DNA of 11,258 nt from an uncultured Pseudomonadota bacterium (GTDB taxonomy: Bacteria > Pseudomonadota > Alphaproteobacteria > RF32 > CAG-239). Of this stretch, positions 1-6,252 are shown piece after piece. The notes below the pieces were generated by a model that did not search any database, was not told the DNA's origin, and was given only the letters and a program-made list of their open reading frames with translations. The translations under genes were made by a program, and so were the position numbers. Every line of letters begins with the position of its first letter. Within the stretch, counting starts at the first letter, position 1. The stretch lies in NCBI GenBank assembly GCA_902795745.1, contig CADBMG010000135.1, positions 1-11,258 on the forward strand. The letters are read 5' to 3'.

Positions 1-22
1 AACGCCTTAAAGGCGTTTTTTT
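1..22 (+). terminator. Rho-independent terminator at the window edge
   Basis: The first bases form a perfect 7-bp hairpin, AACGCCT / AGGCGTT with a TAA loop, followed at once by a run of seven T on the plus strand. This orientation ends a plus-strand gene lying left of the window. The hairpin could also stop the minus-strand galE-terC transcript if an A-run lies just outside the window, which cannot be seen. Confidence 0.8.
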
Positions 23-113
23 CTAAGGTAAGACATTACTTCATCAGAATCATATTCATTACGTCATAAGTTACTGGCAAAGTATCTCTAAATTATAGCT
101 GCTTAAATTTTTT

Positions 114-290
114 CTAGCTCACATCCTTCTCTGTTTTCTTGAAAAGTGAAAGCAGAATTCCTCCCGCCAAGAGACCAATGGTAACAGTAAGCGATTGCCA
201 TTCATGTACTTCCAAAGGTGTATCTTTTAAGAATATTTTAGCACCAATGAAAACCAAAATAATCGAAATTGCCGGATTAAGATATGTAAA
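114..290 (-). pseudogene. Separated 3' end of the TerC-family gene, after an in-frame TAG
   Basis: Reading on in the same frame past the TAG at 291-293 gives 58 further codons and then a second TAG at 114-116. The product starts FTYLNPAISIILVFIGAKIF and ends in FKKTEKDVS. It contains two hydrophobic stretches with the pattern of the last two membrane segments of TerC/Alx proteins; the family typically has a '(R/K)F-x-YL ... ILVFIG-K' block exactly here. No start codon with a ribosome-binding site precedes it, so it is unlikely to be translated separately. It is the natural C-terminus of the upstream reading frame, cut off by one nonsense codon, unless the TAG is read through or is a sequence error. 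Confidence 0.8.
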
Positions 291-1094
291 CTAATCAATA
301 ATCGCCGCCAACAGAAAATACAAAGCACGTAAGCCGAGAATGGCAAAAATATTACTGGTATAAACCACATAAACATCGGTTGTTACCAAAAATATGGCCG
401 GAATACTGTCAAGCGCAAACACCACATCCATAAGTTCAATGGTGACAAGAGCAAAAAACAACGGAGTTATATAATGTTTACCGTTTTGCTTAACAAAAAA
501 ATGCTCACCGTGTATTTCATGCGTTACATGAAACATTCTTGAAACCAGTTGAAAGATTTTTGAATCCTTAATATCTACCATTTCTTCGTTTTTCATTAAA
601 AACATTTTTATTCCGGTATAAATCAAAAATGCCGAAAACAGGTAGAGAATCCAACTGAAACGAATTACCAACGCATCGCCTACGCCGATTAAAATGCCCC
701 TCATTACTAATGCACCCAATATTCCCCAAAACAATACTCGATGCTGATATTTACTCGGCACTCCCAATGCGGCAAAGACCATTGACATTACGAAAATGTT
801 GTCCATGGATAAACTCTTTTCCAGCAAATAGCCGGTAAAATAATCCATCCCTTTTTCCGGTCCGTCTTCTAACCACACAAATGCCCCAAATAACAAGGCT
901 ACGGCGATATATGCCATACAAATCCAAAAAGTATGCCAAAAATGCGGTTCTTCGTTTTTGCGATTGAACCAAAACAAATCAGCGGCTAAAAGCACTATTA
1001 CCGCCAAGCCGAACCATGTCCAAAGCCAAAACGGGGATAAATGACCGGTTGTCGCTGATATATCGGAAAATAAGTTTGTTATCATTTCAATCAT
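291..1094 (-). CDS. TerC-family integral membrane protein (Alx-like), truncated by premature TAG
   Basis: Polytopic inner-membrane protein of the TerC family. E. coli Alx is implicated in manganese export, while others are linked to tellurite resistance. Family blocks visible are 'EKSLSMDNIFV' in an early membrane helix, 'MDVVFALDSIPAIF' with the conserved acidic residues, and 'SNIFAILGLRALYFLL' near the end. I chose the ATG at 1094: it overlaps the galE stop as ATGA and has GGA about 8 nt upstream. The alternative ATG at 1112 lacks a Shine-Dalgarno sequence. The frame stops at TAG after 267 codons, yet the next 58 codons are clearly the rest of the protein, giving about 326 residues, close to Alx (roughly 320). 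Two C-terminal membrane segments would be lost, so the gene is probably inactive or recently mutated. It follows galE in one transcript. Confidence 0.85.
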   Translation of the reverse strand: MIEMITNLFSDISATTGHLSPFWLWTWFGLAVIVLLAADLFWFNRKNEEPHFWHTFWICMAYIAVALLFGAFVWLEDGPEKGMDYFTGYLLEKSLSMDNIFVMSMVFAALGVPSKYQHRVLFWGILGALVMRGILIGVGDALVIRFSWILYLFSAFLIYTGIKMFLMKNEEMVDIKDSKIFQLVSRMFHVTHEIHGEHFFVKQNGKHYITPLFFALVTIELMDVVFALDSIPAIFLVTTDVYVVYTSNIFAILGLRALYFLLAAIID

Positions 1095-2068
1095 TTTGTT
1101 TCCAAATTCCATGTTGTTTTGACGATTTCATCAATATCGGTATAACGCGGTGTCCAGCCCAATTGTTGTTGTGCAGACTCGCTCGTTGCAACTAAAATTG
1201 CCGGATCACCGGGACGACGCGGTGCAAAATCATAGTTAATTTTCTTGCCACTTACGCGTTCGGCAGATGCAACCATTTCCAAAACCGATGTTCCCTTGTT
1301 CGTTCCTAAATTCAAACATTGTGAGTTACCCCCTTGCAATAATTTTTTGATTGCAGCCACATGCGCCGAAGCTAAATCTTCAACGTGAATGTAATCGCGT
1401 ATGCAAGTTCCGTCAGGTGTATCATAGTTGTTACCGAAAATATGCAATTTATCTCGCTTACCAGTCAAAACTTCCATCACAATAGGCAACAGGTTTTGCG
1501 GATTTTTTTCTTTTCCTCTAATCGAACCATCTGCCGCATAACCGACTGCGTTAAAGTAACGCAAAGCAATGTAATGAAAATCTTTCAAATTACTGAACCA
1601 GTCCATTACCCTTTCTATTTGCAATTTGGTAAAACCGTAAAAATTAATCGGATTAAGCGGATGTTTTTCATCAACCGGAACATATTGCGGCATTCCGAAT
1701 ACTGCGGCAGTGGATGAAAATACCAAATTTTTAACCCCATTGTTAACCATGGCATTGATAATATTAACTGCTCCGTTAAGATTATTAGTCGCATAAAGTT
1801 GCGGATTTTCCATCGATTCTCCTACTGCCTTTTTAGCGGCTAAGTGCACAACTGCGGCATAACCGCCGGACATAACTTTTTCCAAATGAGGAACATCCAA
1901 AATATCGCCCTTTATAAACTCTGCCTCAGTAAACAAGTTAATTTCTTGTCCGGTAGAAAGATTATCATAGACCGTAACGGCAAAGCCATTTTCTAGCAAG
2001 GCCTTAACTACATGGCTGCCAATATATCCGGCACCGCCAATTACCAATATTTTCTGCTTTGTATCCAT
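1091..2068 (-). CDS. galE: UDP-glucose 4-epimerase
   Basis: Cytoplasmic NAD-dependent extended short-chain dehydrogenase/reductase that interconverts UDP-glucose and UDP-galactose, supplying galactose for LPS or capsule and serving the Leloir pathway. The Rossmann motif GGAGYIG is at residues 11-17. The catalytic set fits Thr120 (in FSSTAAVFG), Tyr144 and Lys148 (YGFTK). Also typical are YDNLSTG, ALRYFNAVGA-like 'LRYFNAVGY' and 'GTCIRDYIHVEDLA'. At 325 residues it is near the usual 330-340 and looks intact. The start at 2068 is preferred because GGAGG lies 5 nt upstream; the ATG at 2080 overlaps that Shine-Dalgarno sequence and has none of its own. The stop overlaps the start of the terC gene (ATGA), so the two are probably translationally coupled. 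Confidence 0.95.
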   Translation of the reverse strand: MDTKQKILVIGGAGYIGSHVVKALLENGFAVTVYDNLSTGQEINLFTEAEFIKGDILDVPHLEKVMSGGYAAVVHLAAKKAVGESMENPQLYATNNLNGAVNIINAMVNNGVKNLVFSSTAAVFGMPQYVPVDEKHPLNPINFYGFTKLQIERVMDWFSNLKDFHYIALRYFNAVGYAADGSIRGKEKNPQNLLPIVMEVLTGKRDKLHIFGNNYDTPDGTCIRDYIHVEDLASAHVAAIKKLLQGGNSQCLNLGTNKGTSVLEMVASAERVSGKKINYDFAPRRPGDPAILVATSESAQQQLGWTPRYTDIDEIVKTTWNLETK

Positions 2069-2073
2069 ATTTT

Positions 2074-2078
2074 CCTCC
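2074..2078 (-). promoter_or_regulatory. Ribosome-binding site that decides the galE start
   Basis: A perfect GGAGG on the minus strand lies 5 nt before the ATG at 2066-2068. It overlaps the in-frame upstream ATG at 2078-2080, which argues against that longer start. Confidence 0.8.
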
Positions 2079-2090
2079 ATATTTCAGTTG

Positions 2091-2119
2091 AATATAAACC
2101 TTATACCCATTATCCACAA
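2091..2119 (-). promoter_or_regulatory. Candidate galE-terC promoter
   Basis: On the minus strand, TTGTGG (2114-2119) and TATATT (2091-2096) are separated by exactly 17 nt. The -10 matches the sigma-70 consensus in 5 of 6 positions, but the -35 only in 3 of 6. The -35 overlaps a DnaA-box sequence. This is a pattern match only; the AT-rich background makes chance hits common. Confidence 0.4.
2101..2118 (+). promoter_or_regulatory. DnaA box (2110-2118) with a degenerate adjacent copy
   Basis: TTATCCACA at 2110-2118 is a perfect match to the strong R1-type DnaA box. Directly abutting it, TTATACCCA at 2101-2109 matches TTATNCACA in all but one position. Both lie in the divergent galE/dnaB intergenic region and overlap the candidate -35 of galE and a weak plus-strand candidate promoter (TTGAAT 2088-2093, 17 nt, TATCCA 2111-2116) for dnaB. 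DnaA binding is inferred from sequence alone. Confidence 0.55.
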
Positions 2120-2202
2120 GCAAAAAAATATTTCGCTAAACAACATTTTATTTTTTAGCTATGTTTAGTTCAATTAACTTTAACAAGAGGACTTTACAAA
2201 AG

Positions 2203-3720
2203 ATGGAAAAACCTGATATTACGAAACTTCCGAAAAATATTGAAGCAGAGCAGGCTTTGCTGGGTGCTTTGCTGGCAAACAATAAATTGCACGAAAAAGT
2301 AGCAGAAATATTGAAACCGCAATATTTTGCCGATGCTACTCACCAAAAAATCTACGAAGTTATGACTAAAATGATCAATCGTGATCAAGTTGCAGATGTT
2401 GTTACACTCAAAAACTATTTTGATCAACAAGGTACATTAAATGATGTAGGTGGTTTTTCCTATTTGGTTAAACTTGCAGAAAGTGCTTCACCTCTGACAA
2501 ATGTGGAATATTATGCTCAATTTATTTATGATAAATTTTTGCGCCGTGAATTAATCAATACCGGCTTTGAAATCGTTAATTCCGCTATGACTGAAAGTGT
2601 AGATTCAACTGCTGTCGATCAGATCAGTAATGCCGAGCGTATTTTGTATAATTTGGCGGACAGCGGTTCGGCGCAAGGCGGATTTGTGGATTTCAGCAGT
2701 GCCCTGCATTCATCTTTGAGCAATATTGAAAAAGCCTATCAAAAAGAGGGAAAGATATCAGGTGTGCCGACAGGATTAACCAAACTTGATTATCAAATCG
2801 GGGGCTTGAACGAATCGGAGTTATTGATTATTGCCGGTCGTCCGGCTATGGGAAAAACCGCGCTAGCTACAAACATAGCTTATAATGTAGCTGAATATTT
2901 TGCCGATGAAAAAAGGCGTTTGGAACGCAAAAAACAGCAACATCCTGATTTACCTATAGAAATTCATCCTGAAAATATGGGAGTTGCATTCTTTTCTCTC
3001 GAGATGTCGGCAGATGAATTGGCTGCACGTATTTTATCAACTAACACACAAACTCCGGGACATAAAATGCGTACCGGTCAATTAACTGAACCGGAGTTTA
3101 CACGTTTGGCGGCGGCGGTTTCCACTTTGGAAAGCATACCGTTTTACATTGATGACACGCCGGGAATCAGTATTAACGCTATTCGCAACCGTGCCCGTCG
3201 TTTGAAGCGCAGCAAAGGTTTAGGCTTGATTGTTATTGACTATATTCAACTTATCAGCGGTACCGGTGATCGCAAAAGTGAGGGAAACCGTGTGCAGGAG
3301 CTTTCGGAGATTTCTCGCGGTTTGAAAATTATGGCAAAAGAGCTCAAAGTTCCGGTTATTGCTCTGTCACAACTTAACCGTGGTGTGGAAATGCGTGACG
3401 ATAAGCGTCCGGTTATGTCTGACTTGCGTGAATCCGGCTCAATTGAACAAGATGCAGATATTGTTATGTTTGTATACCGTGAAAATTATTATCTGCAAAA
3501 TGCAAAACCTAAACAAACGGAAAAAGATACCCCTGATAAATTTGCCAAGAAATTGGCGGATTGGGAAGAACAAGTGCGTTTGACTGAAAATTTGGCAGAG
3601 GTAATTATCGGTAAACACCGTCATGGTTCAACCGGAAAAGTTGAATTATATTGGAACGGTGAATTTACACAGTTTGGTAACCGAGCGGAAGAAGATAAAC
3701 TGCCGGAACAAAGAGGATAG
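2203..3720 (+). CDS. dnaB: Replicative DNA helicase DnaB
   Basis: Hexameric ring helicase that unwinds DNA at the replication fork and recruits primase. The N-terminal DnaB domain begins at NIEAEQALLGALL. The RecA-like ATPase domain carries Walker A GRPAMGKT at residues 212-219 and a Walker B strand LIVIDYIQL with the Asp at 346. The signature 'MSDLRESGSIEQDADIVMFVYR' is cut short only by family-typical variation. There are two extra charged segments: one between Walker A and FFSLEM, and one before AEVIIGKHRHG. These explain the 505 residues against 471 in E. coli and resemble alphaproteobacterial DnaB. No intein is present. The start at 2203 has GAGG 12 nt upstream, a long spacing; an in-frame ATG at 2161 would add 14 residues but has no Shine-Dalgarno sequence. 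It leads a probable four-gene operon. Confidence 0.97.
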   Translation: MEKPDITKLPKNIEAEQALLGALLANNKLHEKVAEILKPQYFADATHQKIYEVMTKMINRDQVADVVTLKNYFDQQGTLNDVGGFSYLVKLAESASPLTNVEYYAQFIYDKFLRRELINTGFEIVNSAMTESVDSTAVDQISNAERILYNLADSGSAQGGFVDFSSALHSSLSNIEKAYQKEGKISGVPTGLTKLDYQIGGLNESELLIIAGRPAMGKTALATNIAYNVAEYFADEKRRLERKKQQHPDLPIEIHPENMGVAFFSLEMSADELAARILSTNTQTPGHKMRTGQLTEPEFTRLAAAVSTLESIPFYIDDTPGISINAIRNRARRLKRSKGLGLIVIDYIQLISGTGDRKSEGNRVQELSEISRGLKIMAKELKVPVIALSQLNRGVEMRDDKRPVMSDLRESGSIEQDADIVMFVYRENYYLQNAKPKQTEKDTPDKFAKKLADWEEQVRLTENLAEVIIGKHRHGSTGKVELYWNGEFTQFGNRAEEDKLPEQRG

Positions 3721-3722
3721 AA

Positions 3723-4103
3723 ATGTCGCATCCGTGGGATAAATTGAACGAAGAAGAGTGGGAAAAAATCTGCAAACGCTGCGGCAAGTGTTGCCTTTAT
3801 TCATTGCAAGACGAGGATAGCGGAGAAATTTATCACACCAATATTTTATGCCGATATTTTGATTTGGAACATTCGCTTTGTACCATTTATGACGAGCGTT
3901 GTACCATTAAGCATGATTGCTTAAAATTAACCAAAGACAATGTCGATAAATTGCCGTTTATGCCGAAATCCTGCGCTTACCGACGGTTGTTTGATAAAAT
4001 GTATGAAGATAAACCTACACCCTCTATCAAAGGACGTGTTGTAAATGAAACGCAGATTGGTGATGATTGGGAAAATTATATTGTGGATTGGGATGATTTA
4101 TGA
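3723..4103 (+). CDS. YcgN-like (UPF0260) Cys-cluster protein, first copy
   Basis: Small cytoplasmic protein of 126 residues in the YcgN/YkgJ-type cysteine-cluster group, whose biochemical role is not established; the cysteines suggest metal or Fe-S binding. Visible are CxxCxxCC at Cys17, 20, 23 and 24, then Cys43 in 'TNILCR', Cys53, Cys66 in 'HDCLKLT' and Cys84 in 'PKSCAYR', in the order seen in E. coli YcgN. Compared with YcgN (about 150 residues) and with the next gene, it starts right at the Cys cluster and lacks the 'DLP-W-HPL' segment, with a diverged stretch in its place. It ends NYIVDWDDL. The start is 2 nt after dnaB, with AGAGGA inside the dnaB tail as ribosome-binding site. Its stop overlaps the next start (ATGA). 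Confidence 0.88.
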   Translation: MSHPWDKLNEEEWEKICKRCGKCCLYSLQDEDSGEIYHTNILCRYFDLEHSLCTIYDERCTIKHDCLKLTKDNVDKLPFMPKSCAYRRLFDKMYEDKPTPSIKGRVVNETQIGDDWENYIVDWDDL

Positions 4104-4609
4104 ATGAATTAGATGAGGAATTGCAAACTCAATACAATCCGCAGGAGCGAATTGATGCCGCGGTACGTGAGTTGGAACCGGAATTTTGGCGACATAAAAA
4201 GCTTTCTGACATGAGTAAAGAGGAATGGGAAGCACTATGTGACGGTTGCGGAAAATGTTGCCTTAATAAATTAGAGATTAAAGGAAAAATCCGGTTTACC
4301 AATGCATATTGCCGCTTTTTAGATTGCAAAAGCTGTTTATGTAAAATTTATCCGCATCGTTTTGAAGTTGTTTCCGATTGCCGAGATATTGATTTAGCAG
4401 CAATCAGAGAACAGCCTCGCTGGCTGCCTAAAACTTGCGCGTATTGGTTGCTCGACAACGGTTACGATTTACCGGATTGGCATCCGCTTGTCAGTAGAAA
4501 AGCCTCCAGTGTTGTTAAAGCGGGGATGTCCCTCGTCGGAAGACAGTTGATTAATGAAACAAAGGTCAAAGATTATGAAGATTACATTGTTGACTGGGAA
4601 GATCTTTGA
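4100..4609 (+). CDS. YcgN-like (UPF0260) Cys-cluster protein, second copy
   Basis: Paralogue of the preceding gene and closer to canonical YcgN, at 169 residues. The 'FWRHKKLSDMSKEEWEALCD' block with CxxCxxCC at Cys47-54 matches the YcgN N-terminus closely. 'TNAYCR', 'CLCKIYPHRF', 'SDCRDI', 'LPKTCAYWLL' and 'DLPDWHPL' follow in family order. About 28 extra N-terminal residues (MNELDEELQTQ...) precede the conserved part. The C-terminus DYIVDWEDL nearly duplicates the end of copy one, supporting a tandem duplication. The ATG overlaps the previous TGA by 4 nt, so coupled translation is likely; the end overlaps the metallopeptidase gene. The function is unknown, with metal-cluster binding inferred from the cysteines only. 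Confidence 0.9.
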   Translation: MNELDEELQTQYNPQERIDAAVRELEPEFWRHKKLSDMSKEEWEALCDGCGKCCLNKLEIKGKIRFTNAYCRFLDCKSCLCKIYPHRFEVVSDCRDIDLAAIREQPRWLPKTCAYWLLDNGYDLPDWHPLVSRKASSVVKAGMSLVGRQLINETKVKDYEDYIVDWEDL

Positions 4610-5282
4610 TATAAGCCAAGAAGTCGGCATTAATATAAAGGTTGTGCCATCACGTGCCCATGGGCGCATCAGCTTGCGTATTGATCAAAAGGAGCGATTG
4701 CCTGTTTTAAGTGTGCCGAGATTTTGCAGTAAAAAGCGAGCTGTTAACTTTGTTAATGAGAATATGGACTGGATTATCGAGTCTCTCAGTGCCTTGCCTT
4801 TGCTAAAAAACTTTCAGAACGGCGAAACAATAATGCTGTTTGGAAAAAATGTTCTCATAAGGCACACGCCGCAACGGAGAGGAACTACATTAGAAAACGA
4901 TATTCTCTATGTAGCCGGGAGTGCCGAATTTTTGCATCGTCGTGTCAAGGACTACATCAAAAAACAAGCGGCTATTTATTTTTACCGTTTATCCGAAAAT
5001 CTGGCGCAAAAAATAGGTTATCATGTGCATAATGTTTGTATTAAAGATACAAAATCGCGATGGGGAAGTTGTTCCAATTTGTGCAATATAAATTATAACT
5101 GGCGAATAGCTTTGGCTCCGATAGAAGCGATTGAATATTTGATGGCTCACGAAGTGGCGCATCTAAAACACCAAAACCATTCATCTGATTTTTGGAATTG
5201 TGTTGCAGAACTTAATACAAACTGGCGTGTCGGATATGAATGGCTGAAAAAAAACGGTAAAACTTTATATCAGTATAAATAA
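4575..5282 (+). CDS. YgjP-like metal-dependent hydrolase (DUF45 / WLM-type zincin)
   Basis: Putative zinc metallopeptidase of the YgjP/DUF45 family. The catalytic helix AHEVAHLKHQNHSSDFW carries HExxH at His192, Glu193 and His196, with His202 as the probable third ligand. Upstream, 'KDTKSRWGSCS' and 'NINYNWRIALAP' are characteristic family blocks. The N-terminal part (RAHGRISLRI, LPVLSVPRF, W near residue 66) forms the beta-rich lead-in typical of the family. At 235 residues it has normal length and no signal peptide, so it is probably cytoplasmic; the substrate is unknown. The start at 4575 is supported by AAAGG 9 nt upstream. ATG 4554 (7 residues longer) is also possible, with a weaker GGAAG at 11 nt. 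Either start overlaps the preceding gene, so it is the last gene of the dnaB cluster. Confidence 0.92.
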   Translation: MKITLLTGKIFDISQEVGINIKVVPSRAHGRISLRIDQKERLPVLSVPRFCSKKRAVNFVNENMDWIIESLSALPLLKNFQNGETIMLFGKNVLIRHTPQRRGTTLENDILYVAGSAEFLHRRVKDYIKKQAAIYFYRLSENLAQKIGYHVHNVCIKDTKSRWGSCSNLCNINYNWRIALAPIEAIEYLMAHEVAHLKHQNHSSDFWNCVAELNTNWRVGYEWLKKNGKTLYQYK

Positions 5283-5311
5283 TCTTTTATTAACCTTTTT
5301 GTGCTAGCCTA

Positions 5312-5475
5312 CAGCAAAGTGAAAGATACGTATCTTGTTGCTCGATGAGTAATTAAGGAATGAAGGTACGAGTTTACTCGAGGCGAAATAAAAGTTTCGT
5401 TACTGGGAATATTATTTTAGATGCATTAGTATATTAAGCGTATTAAGCGGTATCTTTCATGATGCCGCTTTCAAT
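5312..5475 (+). ncRNA. Candidate structured RNA (unrecognised family) between ygjP-like and omp genes
   Basis: This stretch has no credible gene but dense potential pairing. A 10-bp closing helix can form between TGAAAGATAC (5320-5329) and GTATCTTTCA (5450-5459). Inside it are TTGCTC-GAT-GAGTAA (5338-5352) and a possible three-way junction closed by GGTA (5365-5368)/TACT (5401-5404), with hairpins CGAG-TTTA-CTCG (5369-5380) and CGAAA-TAAAAG-TTTCG (5384-5399). The distal strand can instead form a 10-bp hairpin, AAGCGGTATC / GATGCCGCTT (5445-5470), so the pairings compete. No known riboswitch or small RNA family is recognised. It could be an independent small RNA, an attenuator, or a complex 3' end of the dnaB operon. 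Strand and ends are inferred. Confidence 0.4.
5445..5470 (+). terminator. Terminator-like hairpin, possible 3' end of the dnaB operon or of the candidate RNA
   Basis: AAGCGGTATC, loop TTTCAT, then GATGCCGCTT forms a 10-bp stem with one G-U pair. It is followed by TCAATTTAAATT, which is U-rich but interrupted, so this is a weak intrinsic terminator at best. It is the only terminator-like structure between the ygjP-like stop and the omp promoter. Confidence 0.4.
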
Positions 5476-5523
5476 TTAAATTGCCGGAAAAGATATTTTT
5501 TTACGGCTGAATGTAAAAAATAC

Positions 5524-5550
5524 TTGACTATTGGACGAATAGATTATAAA
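5524..5550 (+). promoter_or_regulatory. Candidate promoter of the outer-membrane protein gene
   Basis: TTGACT (5524-5529, 5 of 6 consensus positions) and TATAAA (5545-5550, 5 of 6) lie on the plus strand with a 15-nt spacer, shorter than the ideal 17. Transcription would start near 5557, giving a leader of about 50 nt. Confidence 0.5.
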
Positions 5551-5564
5551 TTGTGCTCGTTACA

Positions 5565-5602
5565 ATACGAAAGTATATTGTTGTTCAACAAGTAATAAAG
5601 GA
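5565..5602 (+). promoter_or_regulatory. Structured 5' leader of the omp mRNA with ribosome-binding site
   Basis: Two small hairpins sit next to each other: ATAC-GAAA-GTAT (5565-5576) with a GNRA-type tetraloop, and TTGTT-GTTC-AACAA (5578-5591). They are followed by AAAGGA (5597-5602), 7 nt before the omp ATG. Such leader hairpins can stabilise mRNAs for abundant outer-membrane proteins or control access to the start; the role here is inferred. The segment 5573-5602 is 24/30 identical to 5330-5359 upstream. Confidence 0.45.
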
Positions 5603-5609
5603 TTAGAAT

Positions 5610-6230
5610 ATGAAAAAATTTTTATTGTTAGCCGGTGTTGCTTGCTTATTTAGTGCAAATGCAAATGCTGGCATTAGCCCGTATGTTTCGGCTAAGGCTT
5701 CTTATGATTTTAATATGGTAAAGGTGAAAGCTACCGGTGATGATGCTGGTATCCAACGCAACCATATGAATAAGAATGAAATCGGCACCCATTTTGCTGC
5801 CGGTATTCGTGCTGGATATGTACGTAGCGAATTGGAATTGAATATTCCGACTCGTGACGTTAGAAGAGGCGAATTCGATGGTGAATCTATGGATCACTTC
5901 AGACTTCGTAAGGGTACAGCAATGGCCAATGTTTATTTTGACTATTTGACCTGCACTCCATGGACACCTTACATTGGTGCCGGTTTGGGTGTATCTTACC
6001 TGAAAGCTACAGATTTCGGTAACGAAGGCAAAAACTTTGATAAGTCTACCTACAATTTGGCATGGCAGACAATGGCCGGTATTGCTTATGAGTTCAATTC
6101 TCACTGGGCTGCTGACTTAGGTTATCGTTATGCTGATAACGGTCGTATTCGTAAGAATGATGGCGAAAGCGTAACGAAGATTACTTCTCGTGAACATGAA
6201 ATTATGTTCGGTGTTCGTTACACTTTCTAG
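5610..6230 (+). CDS. Outer-membrane beta-barrel protein (Opa/OmpA-like small porin family)
   Basis: Exported small outer-membrane protein of 206 residues. A clear signal peptide covers residues 1-20 (KK, hydrophobic FLLLAGVACLF, then ANANA before Gly21). The mature 186 residues show alternating strands and short loops: 'SPYVSAKASYDF', 'FAAGIRAGYV', 'ANVYFDYL', 'PYIGAGLGVSYL', 'TMAGIAYEF', 'AADLGYRYA' and the last strand 'EIMFGVRYTF'. The terminal Phe is the classic Bam-recognition residue. The size suggests an eight-stranded barrel. Homologues are usually annotated as outer-membrane beta-barrel or porin family protein; the specific function (adhesion, stability, surface antigen) cannot be told. 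It has its own promoter, structured leader and terminator, so it is monocistronic and probably highly expressed. Confidence 0.9.
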   Translation: MKKFLLLAGVACLFSANANAGISPYVSAKASYDFNMVKVKATGDDAGIQRNHMNKNEIGTHFAAGIRAGYVRSELELNIPTRDVRRGEFDGESMDHFRLRKGTAMANVYFDYLTCTPWTPYIGAGLGVSYLKATDFGNEGKNFDKSTYNLAWQTMAGIAYEFNSHWAADLGYRYADNGRIRKNDGESVTKITSREHEIMFGVRYTF

Positions 6231-6252
6231 TTGTTACGAAGCAATAACAAAG

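Noticed and set aside
291..293. TAG as a reassigned sense codon or selenocysteine/pyrrolysine-type recoding
   Set aside because: TAG ends at least three other intact genes in this window (dnaB, omp, parvulin), and no recoding element is evident after the codon; a nonsense mutation or sequence error is simpler.
1385..1717. 110-codon open frame on the plus strand
   Set aside because: Lies entirely antisense to galE, whose protein is intact and well conserved; low-complexity, hydrophobic Ile/Phe-rich product with no family resemblance.
2081..2202. Replication origin at the dnaB-galE region because of the DnaA box
   Set aside because: Only one perfect and one degenerate box are seen, with no cluster and no typical origin neighbour genes; a regulatory site is more likely.
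2203..3720. Intein in DnaB because the protein is longer than E. coli DnaB
   Set aside because: The Walker A region and ATPase motifs are uninterrupted, and the extra residues are short charged insertions of the alphaproteobacterial type.
5360..5437. 25-codon small gene starting at ATG 5360
   Set aside because: AAGGA abuts the ATG with no spacing, the peptide is very basic with no resemblance to known leaders, and the same bases form hairpins of the candidate RNA.
5646..6104. 152-codon open frame antisense to the outer-membrane gene
   Set aside because: A long frame but opposite a gene with clear signal peptide, barrel strands and terminal Phe; it has no ribosome-binding site or recognisable domain and is best explained as a codon-bias shadow.
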